A DNA stretch of 64,000 bases from NCBI GenBank assembly GCA_022495005.1, contig JAGYXB010001755.1, positions 1 through 64,000 of the forward strand. The letters run 5' to 3'. This stretch comes from Rhyacophila brunnea. Its lineage: Eukaryota; Arthropoda; Insecta; Trichoptera; Rhyacophilidae. The first letter of the stretch is position 1. The number at the start of each line of letters is the position of its first letter. The notes under the pieces are model-generated. The model was not told where the DNA came from. It was given only the letters and a program-made list of their open reading frames with translations, and made no database searches. Shown piece after piece: positions 45,749 through 57,543 of this stretch. Both the position numbers and the translations under genes were made by a program.

Positions 45749-46620
45749 TACAAACAGGATATATAAGTCCCATGGTTCTAAACTATGGAAGGAGCAGAAA
45801 TGAAATTGGTCGAAAAAGACCATGAACAGGTAACAAGTAGCGTAATCATTTAGTAGTAGAAAGTAAATGTATATTGTTAACCTTTTTTTTTGTAAATGTA
45901 ATAAAAATTTTACGTAAAAGTTTCGCTTCAGAAAATCGAGACTGCTCGAGTGTAATTGTAACACTGTGATCACAGGCCTCGAAATATACGCGTCAAATAT
46001 TTTGACCGCGATCTATTTGAAATATAGATTACCGGATAATGTTCATTAAACTTAGAAAATAAATTATGAGAAAAATTGTTTACGTAAAATTTGACAAGTA
46101 CATGTTTGAATAATTTTTATATGAGGAATAGAAATGTATGGAAATTGAAAAAGAAAATTTAACATTTATAAATTTATGTACTGTATAATTATGAGCAACG
46201 AATTTTAACACTAATTTTATTGAAACAAGATAGAGGCGAGCTATCATAATAAAAATATTGTAAACGCGTACCTATGTTATAGACGGGTAATTATTAATTA
46301 TAGACTTTAGTAATACTATAACTCGCTAACTATAATAAATATTATAAAAGTAACTATTAGAAAAACTTAAGACCATAGTATAAATGGGTTTCTGCCCATA
46401 AACAATAATAATTCTCAATTGCGTCCTAGGTAAATAAAAGGATAAAGTATCGCAGCGTAAAACACAAAACAACGCGCGACCTTGAACTTTGAAGAAAATC
46501 TATTCCGGTCATATGTTTGGCTCGGCTGTTTTACGTTGCGAGATAAAAATAGATTAAAGATTGCATTTAAATTACTATGTAAAACTACTATGAAAGATTG
46601 AATAAATTGGTAGTTGCTCA
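45749..46620. other. 872-bp insertion in the right arm (or deletion from the left)
   Basis: The left arm is continuous across this point, whereas the right arm carries extra DNA bordered by TA on each side. No inverted repeats or coding frame were recognised. A TA target would fit a degraded DNA transposon. Confidence 0.55.
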
Positions 46621-48179
46621 TAATTAACATCTTGTTAAAATCAAACATTTATATACTGACGTGTAAATGTTAAGTGTGACATTATAGTATTTTTACGTAA
46701 TAATATTTGCCTGAAAGGTAATTATCGAATGAGAAAGTCTCTGCGGGACCAAACAGTTTTATTAAAACTTAGTAAAATTCTATTGGCCTAAAATAACCTA
46801 GAGTGGTGGAAAAGACCAGGACGTGGGTGTAGCCCTTTGGTTCTGCCATTTTAAAATTAAAGACTGCCATCCCCTTATCTAGTTTGCAAATACCTATTCC
46901 GATACCTCGTTGGAAAGCTAAAAACTTTCCCCTTCGTTTGGATACGTAAAATTATACAAAATCAACTATTTTGGTTACGTCATCGTAACTGCGCAATTAA
47001 GAAACATGTTCTAGAGGGTGTTAAAAACAGCCCAATTGAAACCTGATTTTACAAAAATAAAGTAGAGTAAATTCAACCCGACTAAAGTGGAAGTTATCTC
47101 TATTAGAAAGTTGTCAGGAACGGGAGATATACGAAAATTTATCTCATGAGAGAAAGGGATAGATCTGCCATCCTTTACGGACTGTTTCCTATTAAACCTC
47201 TATCCTGAGGGTATAAAAGGTGACACTTTTTTCCGTATAATCATTAGTTTTCTACACTATTCACCAGCGATCTTCAACGGAGCAGCAGTCCTTTCTGCAG
47301 TTGCGAGACATGGTTCTCATTAGCATTCGTGAAATCTACGTATAGTAAGACCCCATCGGCGGGCGAAACGTAACGCGAATACCACGTATCTGTCGGTAGT
47401 GACGTGTGCCGCGGAGTAATTTTCTTTTTCATTACGCATCGTACGAGGTGACGCAATCGGAATAAATTACGCGATCGAATTTGTTTAATAAAAACTAATT
47501 AATAAATTCAGTTTGTAATAATAAATTTTAGAAATTATTTCGGGATTATAAAATAAATTTTTGAAACTTTAGTAAACAATAATTATAAAACAAATTTTAG
47601 TAAATAAATTTGTCAATATAAATAAACAATTGTGAACAAGTTTGTAAACATAAACAAACCTTCTGTAAACAAGTTCGTAAACACAAATAAATATTTGTAA
47701 ACAAGTTGTAAACATAAATAAATTTTGTAAACAAATTTGTAAACAATAAAATAAATTCTATTTTTTTTTATAAACCCAATACTATGTGACTAAAGAACAA
47801 ATTATAATTTTTCTTAGGAGAAAACATTTTATGAAATAAAAATATTCAAAGAACATCTATGTATACATTCCCTGAGTTAGGTGTGACTTTTCGAAACTCG
47901 TGAAAGATTTCACAGAGATTCTATAGCGAACAAATAAATAGTTTACTGACACTTTAATGAGATTTAATTGCAAGAACAATGACAGATAACTTAATTGTGA
48001 AACCGTGAACTAGAACCTGAATAAATTCGGTACCATACCAACTGAGAGTTTTATTTGGGGAATCAAAAGTTGTATTACTACAAGGGAGGTCCACACCTCC
48101 CCAGTTCATCATCTGCATCCTTAGTGACAGCCCGGCCACATTTAAGAGCTAGCCGCGAGCCGGGTCATGTCACTAACCT

Positions 48180-49320
48180 CACCTACGTATATTTATGAGG
48201 TAACCTTGTAAATTTATTTATTTATTGCAGATAACCTCACCGGGGACTGTGTTTAATTTTTTTTTGGTTGTGTTAGTGAGGCACCTCCGAATTCCTCAGC
48301 TAGCTCTGAGGTTTGGAAGGAAAATTTAATTAGGTCCATAATATGAATACGTGTATTAATTAAGGCGCTAAGTACCACAAACATAAAAACTGACATTTTT
48401 ATAGAAAAATGTTCTACATACCAACGCCAATAACTTCAACTATAATCTAAATGCCTCAAGCAAGTCAAAAAAATACGGCAAAATAATTAAACCTGTCGAC
48501 GTTGTAAGTCCGTTGGCGTGTTTTATTTATAATGGTGTAAGTAGCACTGCAGTGGTCAACAGCATCCAATATAAAATAGCTGACGATGGTGTGTTGATAC
48601 TTGCGAGTTCTTTATACCTAAAATTATAGAAGCTGCCGTAATTGCTTCACACTGTAAAACTACATTTTTCGAAAGGTCTGCTTCATGAAATTTTACTGCA
48701 ATGACTCGGTATTTTGTTACTACAGGCAATACTACTTTTTGGTACTTAGAGCCTTATTTAATACACGTATTCATATATTGTTCACGTTTACACTTAGTTC
48801 ACGAATTTAGTTTATTTATAGTCAGATAGGATGTTTATTGTTCACAGAATTGATTATTATTTAATTACACAAAGACAAGTCAAGTTCCCAAAATTCATAA
48901 TAGTTCACAATTAATTAATATTCACGTAATTCAACTAAATTGTCATTGAAAATACACAATTATTCTTAAAGAACGCACGGAGCCACCAAAGAGCTTTAGA
49001 AACCGATGATCGATAAAAATATAAGTTCGAAAAATTTCAGGGCCTCCGTTGAAGAACCGCTGTACAAAACTACACACTTTCACATCTCCCAAATGATTAA
49101 GTACTGAAGAGGTATTTATTAAGTCAAGTTTAGGTATTTATAATTATTTTTCGAGTGAAATTCTTCTAAGTCCCATTTAGGTATTTAACCAAAGGGGGTG
49201 GTTTGGGAGATGGGTATTCTACTCAGCCCGCCACAAGACTTAAAGAGCAATTTTGCATGGGAAAATTCTTACTTCGACAGTCGTGGATTCGACGTCGGAT
49301 TACTTAAGAGAACTGATATA
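48180..49320 (+). repeat. LTR-like dispersed repeat, copy 2
   Basis: It shares AGGTCCATA, GTTCAC iterations, GGCCTCCGTTGAAGAACCGC (about 49041) and TAGGTATTTA units with 3562-4230, and is interrupted by a MITE at 48340-48779. No coding frame is present. Following DNA (49321-49620) has CAACACGCCAAT repeated twice and an AATAAA signal. Confidence 0.55.
48340..48779. mobile_element. MITE with inverted repeats of about 37 bp inside LTR-like repeat copy 2
   Basis: The left end ATATGAATACGTGTATTAAT and right end TTTAATACACGTATTCATAT are near-perfect inverted repeats and continue through AAGGCGCTAAGTACCA. The interrupted host word GGTCCATATATTG is intact at 3679, which confirms the insertion. The target includes TA. 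Confidence 0.8.
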
Positions 49321-50615
49321 AAAATATAAAATTTTTAAGACTGACAAGCAGAAGAACCTTGATCAACACCGAAGACCAGGACTGAAACTAACGAGCGCCA
49401 ACATGAAGAAAGAAGGAAGAATAAATAAATCTACCCTTTTTTCTAACCCAACACGCCAATTTTTAACCCAACACGCCAATATGAAGACAAAACAGAAAAC
49501 CCGCAAGGGAGTAGACTTCCATCAGACGCCAACAATATAGATGAAAGGGATAAGGGGCTAAGCCCCGGTACCCTACACGCCAATTATATCAAAAATAAAG
49601 TAGTTTTTATTCATTTTTGATGATTTCCGACTATGGGATCAGCGTTAGGGGTCGTAAAAATCTCCATAACGGTTTTGCTATAATTTTCGCATTAATCAAA
49701 CCGCCACGCAAAAATCACTGGTCGTAACACTATCAAAACTACAGTATACGGCGCGCAAGGGCGCGGCCTATGTATGGGACAATATCTCTCGTCTGTGCAT
49801 ATGAATTATTGGGTACTTGCTCAAACGACAAGTGCGATTTGTAAATTGCTTATTATTTTGTATTTCGCAGAACCACGCGAAAACTCTGCATACGGAGGTG
49901 TATAAGGTATCAAACTCTTTGTCTCTAAGAGATCTTGTATATGAATTCACCCCTCGTATTGTAGGTCTTGTCATGGCTGAGCGGCACGAGTCCTAAGGTT
50001 GTACCTGTTCGAGGGCTGCATCCGCACACCATACTCCGTAGTGGTACGAAATAAAGTTATTAAATTACAGACTTACCCTAACTAAGCATGTGGATATACA
50101 TTATATCTAATTGTCGTATAATTACGGAGTGAAAATTAATCCAAGCCCAAGGCCATGTATGGTTAAATATCTTGCAAACGTCTCTACTTACGAGACCAAC
50201 AACCTAACTTCTTCATCCACGACCTGACTGCAATTAGTTCTTACTAAATTTCAGCTCGATCGAATGCGCGGTTCATGAGTTATAGGTGTTGAATTGAATG
50301 TATGAAAATCCGCGGAAATCTGCGGGTGCCGTGAGCGTGATGGGGCAGTACGTGCGAGTGAAATAGCGTCCGCAATACCGATCTGGAAACGCTGTACGCG
50401 GAACGTCCCACCCCTTTTAACCGCCCACTTCTATGCAGATTTTGAGCTCTCCGGTGAGAGTCTTGATTTTTCAAACACTTTATTTTTTTGTATGGGGGGA
50501 AAAAAAGAAGTTTAGATTTTACATGAAAATTTTGTATGGGGCCCGAACTTATCTAGTCTAATCTTAGTAATACAAAAATTACATAATCTATATCTAGGTC
50601 TCTCGGGAGATTTTC
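49321..50615. other. Intergenic DNA without recognised genes
   Basis: Frames are short, the longest being 68 codons at 49974-49768 (-) with no motif. The part from 50270 to 50480 is locally GC-richer. I saw no complete RNA gene. Confidence 0.4.
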
Positions 50616-51426
50616 TTCGTACCCAGTACGAACGAATACGTCACCACGATAGACGTCATCATCACATACGTCATCGATATATAACGTCACCGATATTGTT
50701 CATCTGGTAGATGAATACGTCACCCGAGTACCTACGTAGTTACTACCCACCTAAGGGTACGTCTAAAAAAGGAACAGCGGTTCCCAATCTTTCATAGTCG
50801 GTGCCTCATTAATTTAATAATCACTTAGCCGTACAAATAAGATAAATACATATAAAAATAAATAGATATATAAAATAATATTAAGCGATCGAATAAATTT
50901 TATACAAATAAATATCCTCGTATTATTTGTAAATAAAAAAATGTTCGTGATAATTTCCTAATAATAAAATTAATTGTAAAGATTGTTTTATTAAAGAAAG
51001 ATTAAATAAATAATTAAATTATAATTAAAAAAGAGCTTTTGATTTAATACAGATCCCCGATTCGCATAACTAGTGTCACAATACGACACGTGAGCACGAT
51101 TTAAATCACCAGCTGATTTTGGCATTTCACACAGTGGCCGTGAATCTATTTCAAATTAAAATAAATAATATACCTTTTGAATTCTGACGTCATCCTAATA
51201 TCGGGTGGCGTCTTTAAGTTATAATAACACAGTGTTGCTATGCTGTGTTCATAGATATCGTTAAGAACTCTTATTAAATTTGACCACCCTCTCTACCCCT
51301 TTCCTGAGCTAGCCCAAAGCTCAAAGTAAGTAAAGTTCTCAATCTGGTTTAGGGACAGGGCCGGTTGAAAATTCAATGCCTTTGCATCTTTACCAGGACC
51401 GGGGTTACGTCACTAGCCTAGCCTAA
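50616..51426. repeat. Dispersed repeat shared with 44870-45617
   Basis: Shared words include ACGAACGAATACGTCAC, CATAGTCGGTGCCT, TGACGTCATCCTA, GAGCTAGCCCAAAG and GGGACAGGGCCGGTTGA. Its right end, GGGGTTACGTCACTA, resembles the TAGTGACRTRACCC ends of the long inverted-repeat element. It is followed by GCCTAGCCTAAC. The element class is unknown. Confidence 0.6.
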
Positions 51427-51480
51427 CTTTACCATATTAAATTCTAATTTTATTTTATTTTATTGTATTTTATTTTATAT

Positions 51481-52320
51481 AATCATACGGTAAACCGTAT
51501 AATAAGTACGTCCGGTTGCCTATACGTGATATACTAGCCGTTGTCCCATCAAATAATATGGAAAAACCATGTCTGACGTCCGCTCGCTCAACAATGTGCA
51601 TAATCATACGTCAAACTGTATAATAAGTACGACCGGTTGCCTATACCAGATACACTGGGCGCTGTCCTATCAAATAATATGGAAAAACCAACGCCGACGT
51701 CCGCTAGCTCAACAATGGGCATAATCAAAGAGTAAACCGTATAATAAGTACACTTGGTTGCCTATACAGCATAATATAGTAGTCGCTTTCTTATAAAATA
51801 ATTTGGAAAAACAAACTCCGACGTCCGCTAGCTCAACAATGGGCATAATCAAACTTCAAACTATATTATAAGTACGCCAGGTTTCCTATACCTGATATAC
51901 TTGGCGCTGTCCAATCAAATAATATAGAAAAACGAACTTTGACGTCTGCTAGCTCAACAATGGGCATAATCAAACGGTATACCGTATAATAAGTACGCCC
52001 GGTTGCCTATACGGGATATACTATGCGCTGTCTTTTCAAATAATATGGGAAAATAAATTACTCCAATATCCGCTGGCTCAACAATGGGCATAATCAAACG
52101 TCCAATCTTATAATAAGTACGACTGGTTGCCTATACGGCATATACTAGGTTCTGTTCCATCAAATAATATGGAAATACCAACTCCGACGTCCTCTAGCTT
52201 AACAATGGGCATAATCAAACGGTAAACCGTATAATAAGTACACCCGGTTGTCTATACAGCATATACCAGGCACTGTCCCATAAAATAATATGGAAAAACC
52301 AACTCCGACGTCCGCTAGCT
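51481..52320 (+). repeat. Satellite of about 122-bp units, seven copies
   Basis: Units start with AATCATACGGTAAACCGTAT-like text at about 51481, 51602, 51723, 51846, 51967, 52092 and 52212. They share TATAATAAGTACG, GGTTGCCTATAC, CAAATAATATGGAAAAAC and GACGTCCGCTAGCTCAACAA. Each unit opens with a quasi-palindrome (ACGGTAAACCGT in the first). There is no coding capacity. Confidence 0.9.
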
Positions 52321-53080
52321 AAAATACAAAAACTCTGCAGAATCCAAATATCTAAAAACATGAAAATACCTAAATACGTCAGTTACGGCCTCTGTGCTTA
52401 GTACGGCAGTGTACACTTGGCCAAAAAACAATATTGGTTTTTTATTTGTAGAATACTAAGCGGGGTTGTTACAAAAATGTTTATAATAAAGTGGTCATTA
52501 TTTGTAATGGATTAAACATTTTATCATTGTCTTATTTTGGTGCCGTCTTCCATGAAAGGTTGGTGACTTCCCTATTATGAGTCAGTCATATCAAAATCCT
52601 CAACGCCTTGAAAAATTACCAACTTATGAAGGTTGCGTAGCCAATATAATCTCCTTCTATTTACGCTTCTGCTGCCCTCTACTTTCTCCTACATTATACG
52701 CTCGAGTAAAGCATACGTAAGTATTATAAGCATACGTAAATCCTATATTAGCTTTAGAATAATGAAACACAATAATAATTTTTCTACAATAAATCATTAT
52801 TTAATGAAGTCATCGAAATGGCCAGAACGTTTTTTAAAACGTACGAATAATTCTTTTTAATGTTTTCCAAAACGTTCACTATTATTTTAAGCAACTACGA
52901 CGATAATATAGAATATGCACGTATAATTTAATTAATATCTGTTTTTAGAGCGTAATACAAATGGGGGACTTAAAAACAAAACGACAAAGTTCACAATAAT
53001 TAAATCCTCTTTTAATAGATTTTTATTGATAAAAATGCCAGGGCATTCTTATGACAAAATATTTGCTTAGTGGGTAAATG
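52321..53080. other. AT-rich DNA, nothing recognised
   Basis: One 75-codon frame (52633-52860) has no recognisable motif and no supporting context. Confidence 0.35.
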
Positions 53081-53082
53081 AT

Positions 53083-53188
53083 GAGTACCTCCGCTATATG
53101 GAAGTACATTGGAACGTGGATATGTGTCTTCAATCGCTCTCAGACATATACATGTTACAATGTACTTCCGTATAGCGGAGGTACTCAG
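53083..53188. mobile_element. Short palindromic MITE-like hairpin
   Basis: GAGTACCTCCGCTATATGGA at the left pairs with TCCGTATAGCGGAGGTACTC at the right, and the stem continues through AGTACATTG/CAATGTACT, with a loop of about 45 bases. No coding. It could fold as RNA if transcribed. Confidence 0.65.
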
Positions 53189-53246
53189 CATTAGGCATTG
53201 ATGCATTTTAAAGTATTTGTTTTATGTGTTTATTGTTACAAGAGAT

Positions 53247-53620
53247 GTTAAGGTTCTTCAGTTGAGGCATAAAGATCGTGGCTAGGTGATGCGCGGATTC
53301 TGCAAATGACGCGAGCCGAACGAAATATAATTTGTCATAAAAATCCAACATACGGCCATTTAATGTTATGTTTATTGTTATATTACTAATAATAATGGTA
53401 TATTCATTGTCATATTTTTTTTAAGTACATACGTAAAGTTTTTTAGTAATCTTTACACGATACAAGAATATTTTCATCCGACGCCATGACAAAACAAATC
53501 GACGTGCGGACACCTCGACTGTCGGTCTCCGATTGGCGACTAGTGAGAAATTTCGTCGCACCTACTGTTGAAAATTATTTGCCGTTTCACTGAAGTACGC
53601 TTTTAATGAAAAAAATAGTC
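53247..53620. repeat. Dispersed repeat shared with 25055-25400, copy 2
   Basis: Collinear with copy 1, from CTTCAGTTGAGGCAT through GATGCGCGGATTCTGCAAA to AAATTATTTGCCGTTTCACT. It is about 30 bp longer because of internal indels. Being present outside the 4.1-kb TIR element, it is a repeat in its own right. Confidence 0.65.
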
Positions 53621-54248
53621 GGTCTTAGTGTATTTTCGAGATTTGCAAGCGTTGGTACAAACTTGACATTTTCTCAAGAATAAACATGAGAAAGTGCATT
53701 TCACATTCTGCATGCAGCATTAATAGACTCTTCCAGTAAAAGAAAAACAAGAGTTGATTAAATACATACTAAAACAGAACACATTTTATACGAAAGAGAA
53801 TAGTCCTATTGTGGAAATATTGCCATGAATATAGAAAGGTAAAGTGGGAAAGTATAACATATAAATATCTCTTTACTGTAAGATAAAGGGCATGTTTAGG
53901 CCTTTCTCAATTACCCAAAAGGTACTTCTGCTATAAGACCAGAAGTGTGGGGTGGTGTCAGTAGGTATTTTTTTTAAATCCGATAGAACTTGAAATTTAA
54001 AAAAATAGCTGAACAAAATATACTTTTAATTACTTATGTTTTTTTATTAGAAAGATCAATATTGTACATGGCGTTAACATTTGAAAATGATTTTGGACAT
54101 AATTATAGCCACCGCAGTTGTTATTGACGAAGCGCATTTTGGACGCCCAATTTTCCAATGTTCACTTTACATTTTCTCCTCGTCTGTAAGCCAACCGATA
54201 AAATCAAGTATTTTTAAACGAATTTTTTATTCCTCCCTATACTATATA
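53621..54248. other. AT-rich spacer, nothing recognised
   Basis: No frame with motifs and no repeat pair. One 90-codon frame (54081-54353) runs into the SINE and is not supported. Confidence 0.35.
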
Positions 54249-54500
54249 CCCACGATGGCCGCGTGGCTTAAGCGCCGATCTATAATGTTGAGGGTCCTAG
54301 GTTCGAATCCTGGGTCTGGCAAGTACACATATTGTTTATCAATTTGTGTATGAGTCAGAGTATGAATGGACCTAATAGGTTGAGCAAGTGGCTGACATCC
54401 ATTTCTCGTAAAAATAAAATCTGTTAATACAAACCTCCACTCCGTGGAGGCCAATATGTTTATATTAGTATCGCACATGGTCGAAAGAAAAAGAAAAAGA
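54249..54500 (+). mobile_element. tRNA-derived SINE, best copy
   Basis: The head has a pol III A box (TGGCCGCGTGGCTTAAGCG) and B box (GGTTCGAATCC) with a pairable T arm. The body contains TATGAATGGACCTAATAGG and GCAAGTGGCTGACATCCAT. The tail has AAATCTGTTAATACAAACC, the hairpin CCTCCAC-TCC-GTGGAGG, and ends in a (AAAGA)n run. Related copies are at 55027 and 61016 (minus), and a tail fragment is at 57408. Confidence 0.85.
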
Positions 54501-55026
54501 ATACTCCATTTTGGTTTTGAAAATGAGGTTGACAAAATTTGGTAAAACAAGAAAGCAATCATTTAGTGCTTGACTGTATTGAACTATTTTGTGAATGGCT
54601 TAAAAATCATATTATGAATAATTTAAGTAAGTAGATAACAGATTTAAAAGTACTACAAATAGGCTAATTAGCGAATTAGCTAATCTAAAACAGGTGCGTT
54701 TAAAACACTCTCAATGAAATATTTATGTTGTAACGGTCCCGTAAACACAGTAAATGGCTTTAAATTACACATAGATTCTACTTTAAAATTTGATGCATCT
54801 AAAATGGCTACACCTATTAAATACCACACATTCGTGTTATTTTCATTATTACTCCTGGCAAGACCACTTCCACTGTCACTGAAGCATAAATTAGTAGTTC
54901 CTGAAACAAACAAAATAAATTAAATCAGACTAGATTTTTTTTAACATAATGGATATTACAAATTGCCAACCGAAACGAATGCTGCAGCAGAGTATTCTAT
55001 AATATACCCATAATAAATAGTAGGAT

Positions 55027-55190
55027 CGCCCACGATGGTCGAGCGGCTAACCGTCCTATTTTAATGTCGTGATTTCCAGGTTCGAATCTTGGGTCTGGCT
55101 AAATACACACACCTACTATTTTACAATTTGTTTTTATAGTCAGAGTATGGACGTAATAAGTTAATAATTACAAGCTTTGTAGTTTCATTA
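55027..55190 (+). mobile_element. tRNA-derived SINE, second copy (3'-incomplete)
   Basis: The head reads CACGATGGTCGAGCGGCTAA with B box GGTTCGAATCT, then GGGTCTGGCTAAATACACAC and CAGAGTATGGAC as in the first copy. The tail hairpin is missing. One substitution in the B box suggests it is inactive. Confidence 0.75.
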
Positions 55191-55540
55191 TTTTACCGCA
55201 GTTTTGAATATTTTTTACAATACAGCGTTGTGGTATATGTCTTCAACCACAATTTTAGTATTATTTAAACAGACATCGTATATTGGAAAAAAATATAAGA
55301 TTTGAGAAATTCCATTACGTTATGTTAATGTAGGCCTCTTTCTGTGGCTTCACTTGAAGTTTGCTGTTTGTTGTGACTAAACTTGAGTATTCTGAGTACA
55401 TGTTCAACTGCAATTTTCAATTTTCAATAAAAAAAAAACGGTGTGTGTACCTATTTATGTACGCGCGTTAGAAGTAATACTTCTTAGGCGTAACAAAACA
55501 AAAACAAAACTTGTGATAAGCTAGATTCTTTGACTAGCTC

Positions 55541-55602
55541 TTAATTATCTTGTTAAATTACACACTCAAGAAAAAGGACCGCTTATTGGAACGCCGTTGG
55601 TT
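55541..55602 (-). repeat. Stray unit of the 22913 foldback family
   Basis: AATTATCTTGTTAAATTACACACTC, split here as AATTATCTTGTTAAAT and TACACACTC, then AAGAAAAAGGACCGCTTATTGG and CGCCGTTGGTT, match the inverted units near 24120-24180 with several changes. Confidence 0.65.
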
Positions 55603-55805
55603 TATTTCTATACACTTAAACTTATATTACTAAATTTTATAATGGTTTCTCGTTGTTTTTGTTTGTAAAGTACCAAATGTCAATCTGAAGTTTGATCGTT
55701 GGTTTACGTAAGGAATTGCAAATGGCCGACAATGATAAATTTGCTGCCTAGGCAACGAAACAATGCTAAACTATAATATTATACTGTATAATCGTCACGA
55801 TTGCA

Positions 55806-55885
55806 GTATCATACTGTGGCGTAAAGGTAGGGCGTTTGACTGATAACCGAACAATCGGTGGTTCGAATCCAATCGAGTGCGTTTT
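55806..55885 (+). tRNA. tRNA-like sequence, degenerate (possible pseudo-tRNA or SINE head)
   Basis: An A-box-like GTGGCGTAAAGGTAGGGCG, an anticodon-loop-like CTGATAA (GAT, Ile-like) and a perfect B box GGTTCGAATCC are followed by a T run that could end pol III transcription. The acceptor arm pairs poorly and the anticodon stem has an A-C mismatch, so a functional tRNA is unlikely. Confidence 0.45.
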
Positions 55886-56221
55886 TTTCGTGTGAAAAAA
55901 TAAATTATGTGTTACATGTCACACGCCAAAAATACACTCTGATCTGATTTCCCAAACGCGCCAAAAGAAGTATAACTTTAAAAATAACCATTAATACCTA
56001 CGGATAACGGCGGGTGTATGAAGTCCTTTGTTTCTGGTACTTTGGAGAGATGTGAGAGAGGCATTTCATGAATTGATATCACGTTATAACAGGCAAAAGT
56101 GTAAAATTAAAAATACAAAACTTAATTCGATAACTCCGCGCAGAAGAGTTAAATTGTATTACAAGTGTTTTCAAGGTCGAATGTTATTTGCTCCCTCGGG
56201 GCGAGCAGGTACCCTAAGATA

Positions 56222-57180
56222 CGAGGGTGGGTCAATGAGTCCTTAGAAAAGCCGACAGGTGGCGCGACTAGTACTGTAAGCGGTTTGTTTTCATGCAGCG
56301 GCACTACCGATTCAGTATGCTGCGAAGTTTCAATCAGATTGGCCGGGTTGTTGTGTGTTTCTCGTACATTTAAAAAAAAAATTGCTTGTGGAAAATGGAA
56401 AAATGGAAAATGGAGAAAATTGAGTTTAGAGCTGTTATTAAACATTTAAATATAAAAGGGTTAACAGCAAAGGAAATAAAAAATGAGTTGGATTTAGTTC
56501 ACGGCATATCTGCTCCCTCACTTGCAACTATTTATAACTAGTTAAATGAATTTTAAACGTGGTCGTACATCAACAAAGGATGAACCACGCTCAGGACGTC
56601 CTGTAGAGGTGACTACACCAGAAATGATCAATAAAATCCACAATATGGTGTTAAGTTACCGAAGATTAAAGTTGAGTGAGATAATTGAGGTTACAGGGAT
56701 CTCAAAAGGTAGCGTCATTTCTATGTTACATGACAAATTGGGCATGAAAAATATTTCTGCAAGATGGGTGCCGCGTTTGCTCACAGTCGACAATAAACGC
56801 AATAGGGTGGTGGCCTCTAAAGCCCTGTTGTCGCTCATGCAACGCAATCCGGATGAATTTTTTCGTCGCTTTGTGACTGTAGATAAAACATGGATACACC
56901 ACTATACTCCCGAGACGAAAGAACAGTCAAAAGCAGTGGATTGCGAAGGCAAACCATGTCCAAAGAAGGCGAAAACCGTAAAATCAGCTGGTAAGGTTAT
57001 GGCTACTGTATTTTGGGATGCACGTGGAAAAACTTATTTTTCTGACGGTTTAAAAAAAATTGAGAAACGTCTAACCAAGTGTATTGAGCTCCAAGGAGAT
57101 TATGTTGAGAAATAAAAAAAAAATACAAAAATAAAAACTGTTTTAATGCTTTTTTCTAAGGAATTATTGACCCACCCTCG
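56222..57180 (+). mobile_element. mariner element, internally deleted
   Basis: The terminal inverted repeats CGAGGGTGGGTCAATGAGTC and AATTATTGACCCACCCTCG are flanked by TA on both sides (56220-56221, 57181-57182), the mariner target. At 959 bp it is shorter than the usual 1.3 kb because the middle of the transposase is missing. It can only move if a transposase is supplied in trans. Confidence 0.92.
56410..57115 (+). pseudogene. mariner transposase, broken and missing catalytic centre
   Basis: The start ATG at 56410 begins a helix-turn-helix region (EFRAVIKHLNIKGLTAKEI). A TAG codon at about 56539 and a one-base slip follow. The main frame (56546-57115) has GRTSTKDEPRSGRPVEVTT, the linker GMKNISARWVPRLL and the first catalytic Asp in VTVDKTWIHHY (the usual Glu after Asp is Lys). 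After FWDARG the sequence jumps to the C-terminal DGLKKIEKRLTKCIELQGDY, so the other two catalytic Asp residues of the DD34D triad are deleted. Confidence 0.9.
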
Positions 57181-57407
57181 TAGCTCTTCGCCAATACTGT
57201 TTTCGAAATATTATTTGTAAGGCAGGGCCGGTCAATTTTTACTGGATGGGGTTGTGCCTATTTTACATTATCTTTTTGATGTGCATTGGAGACATTCTTT
57301 CGGGAAGGGTTTATTTGGTATTACTATTCATTATAAAATTTTACATGGTTTTAATAACATTTAACGGAAAAAAAACAAAAAAGTTACAAAACTCACGAAG
57401 CTGCCTT

Positions 57408-57543
57408 GTAAGGGTTAAGCAAGTGGCTTATAAATATTTCTTGGAAAAACAAAAAATCTGTTAAGTACCTAATAAAAACCTCTACTCTGTGGAGACCTAT
57501 AATATAATCCTATTATGATCAGAGATGGTCAAAAGGAAATAGT
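57408..57543 (+). mobile_element. 5'-truncated SINE tail
   Basis: AAGCAAGTGGCTTATAAATA, AAATCTGTTAAGTACC and the hairpin region CCTCTACTCTGTGGAGACC match the 3' half of the SINE at 54249. The pol III head is absent, as expected after incomplete reverse transcription. Confidence 0.7.

Larger units (their letters stand above)
42084..48175. mobile_element. 6.1-kb element with arms of about 1.65 kb in inverted orientation
   Basis: The left arm (42084-43746) is nearly the reverse complement of the right arm (45618-48175, less an 872-bp insert). The ends are TAGTGACATGACCCGG...CCGGGTCATGTCACTA. Very long TIRs with AGT/ACT ends are a hallmark of Polinton/Maverick elements, but no polymerase, integrase or capsid gene is present and 6-bp flanks do not match. 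It may be a deleted derivative or an unrelated foldback element. A 61-codon frame (42120-42305 and its mirror 48139-47954) is conserved in both arms but resembles nothing known. Confidence 0.75.

Noticed and set aside
42084..48175. Firm assignment to Polinton/Maverick
   Set aside because: AGT/ACT ends and long arms fit, but the 6-bp flanks do not match and no Polinton gene is present. I kept it as a possibility only.
49972..50030. tRNA-like text (TGGCTGAGCGG, then GTTCGAGGGC)
   Set aside because: The A-box match is good, but the B box is non-canonical, the arms do not pair, and no SINE body or terminator follows.
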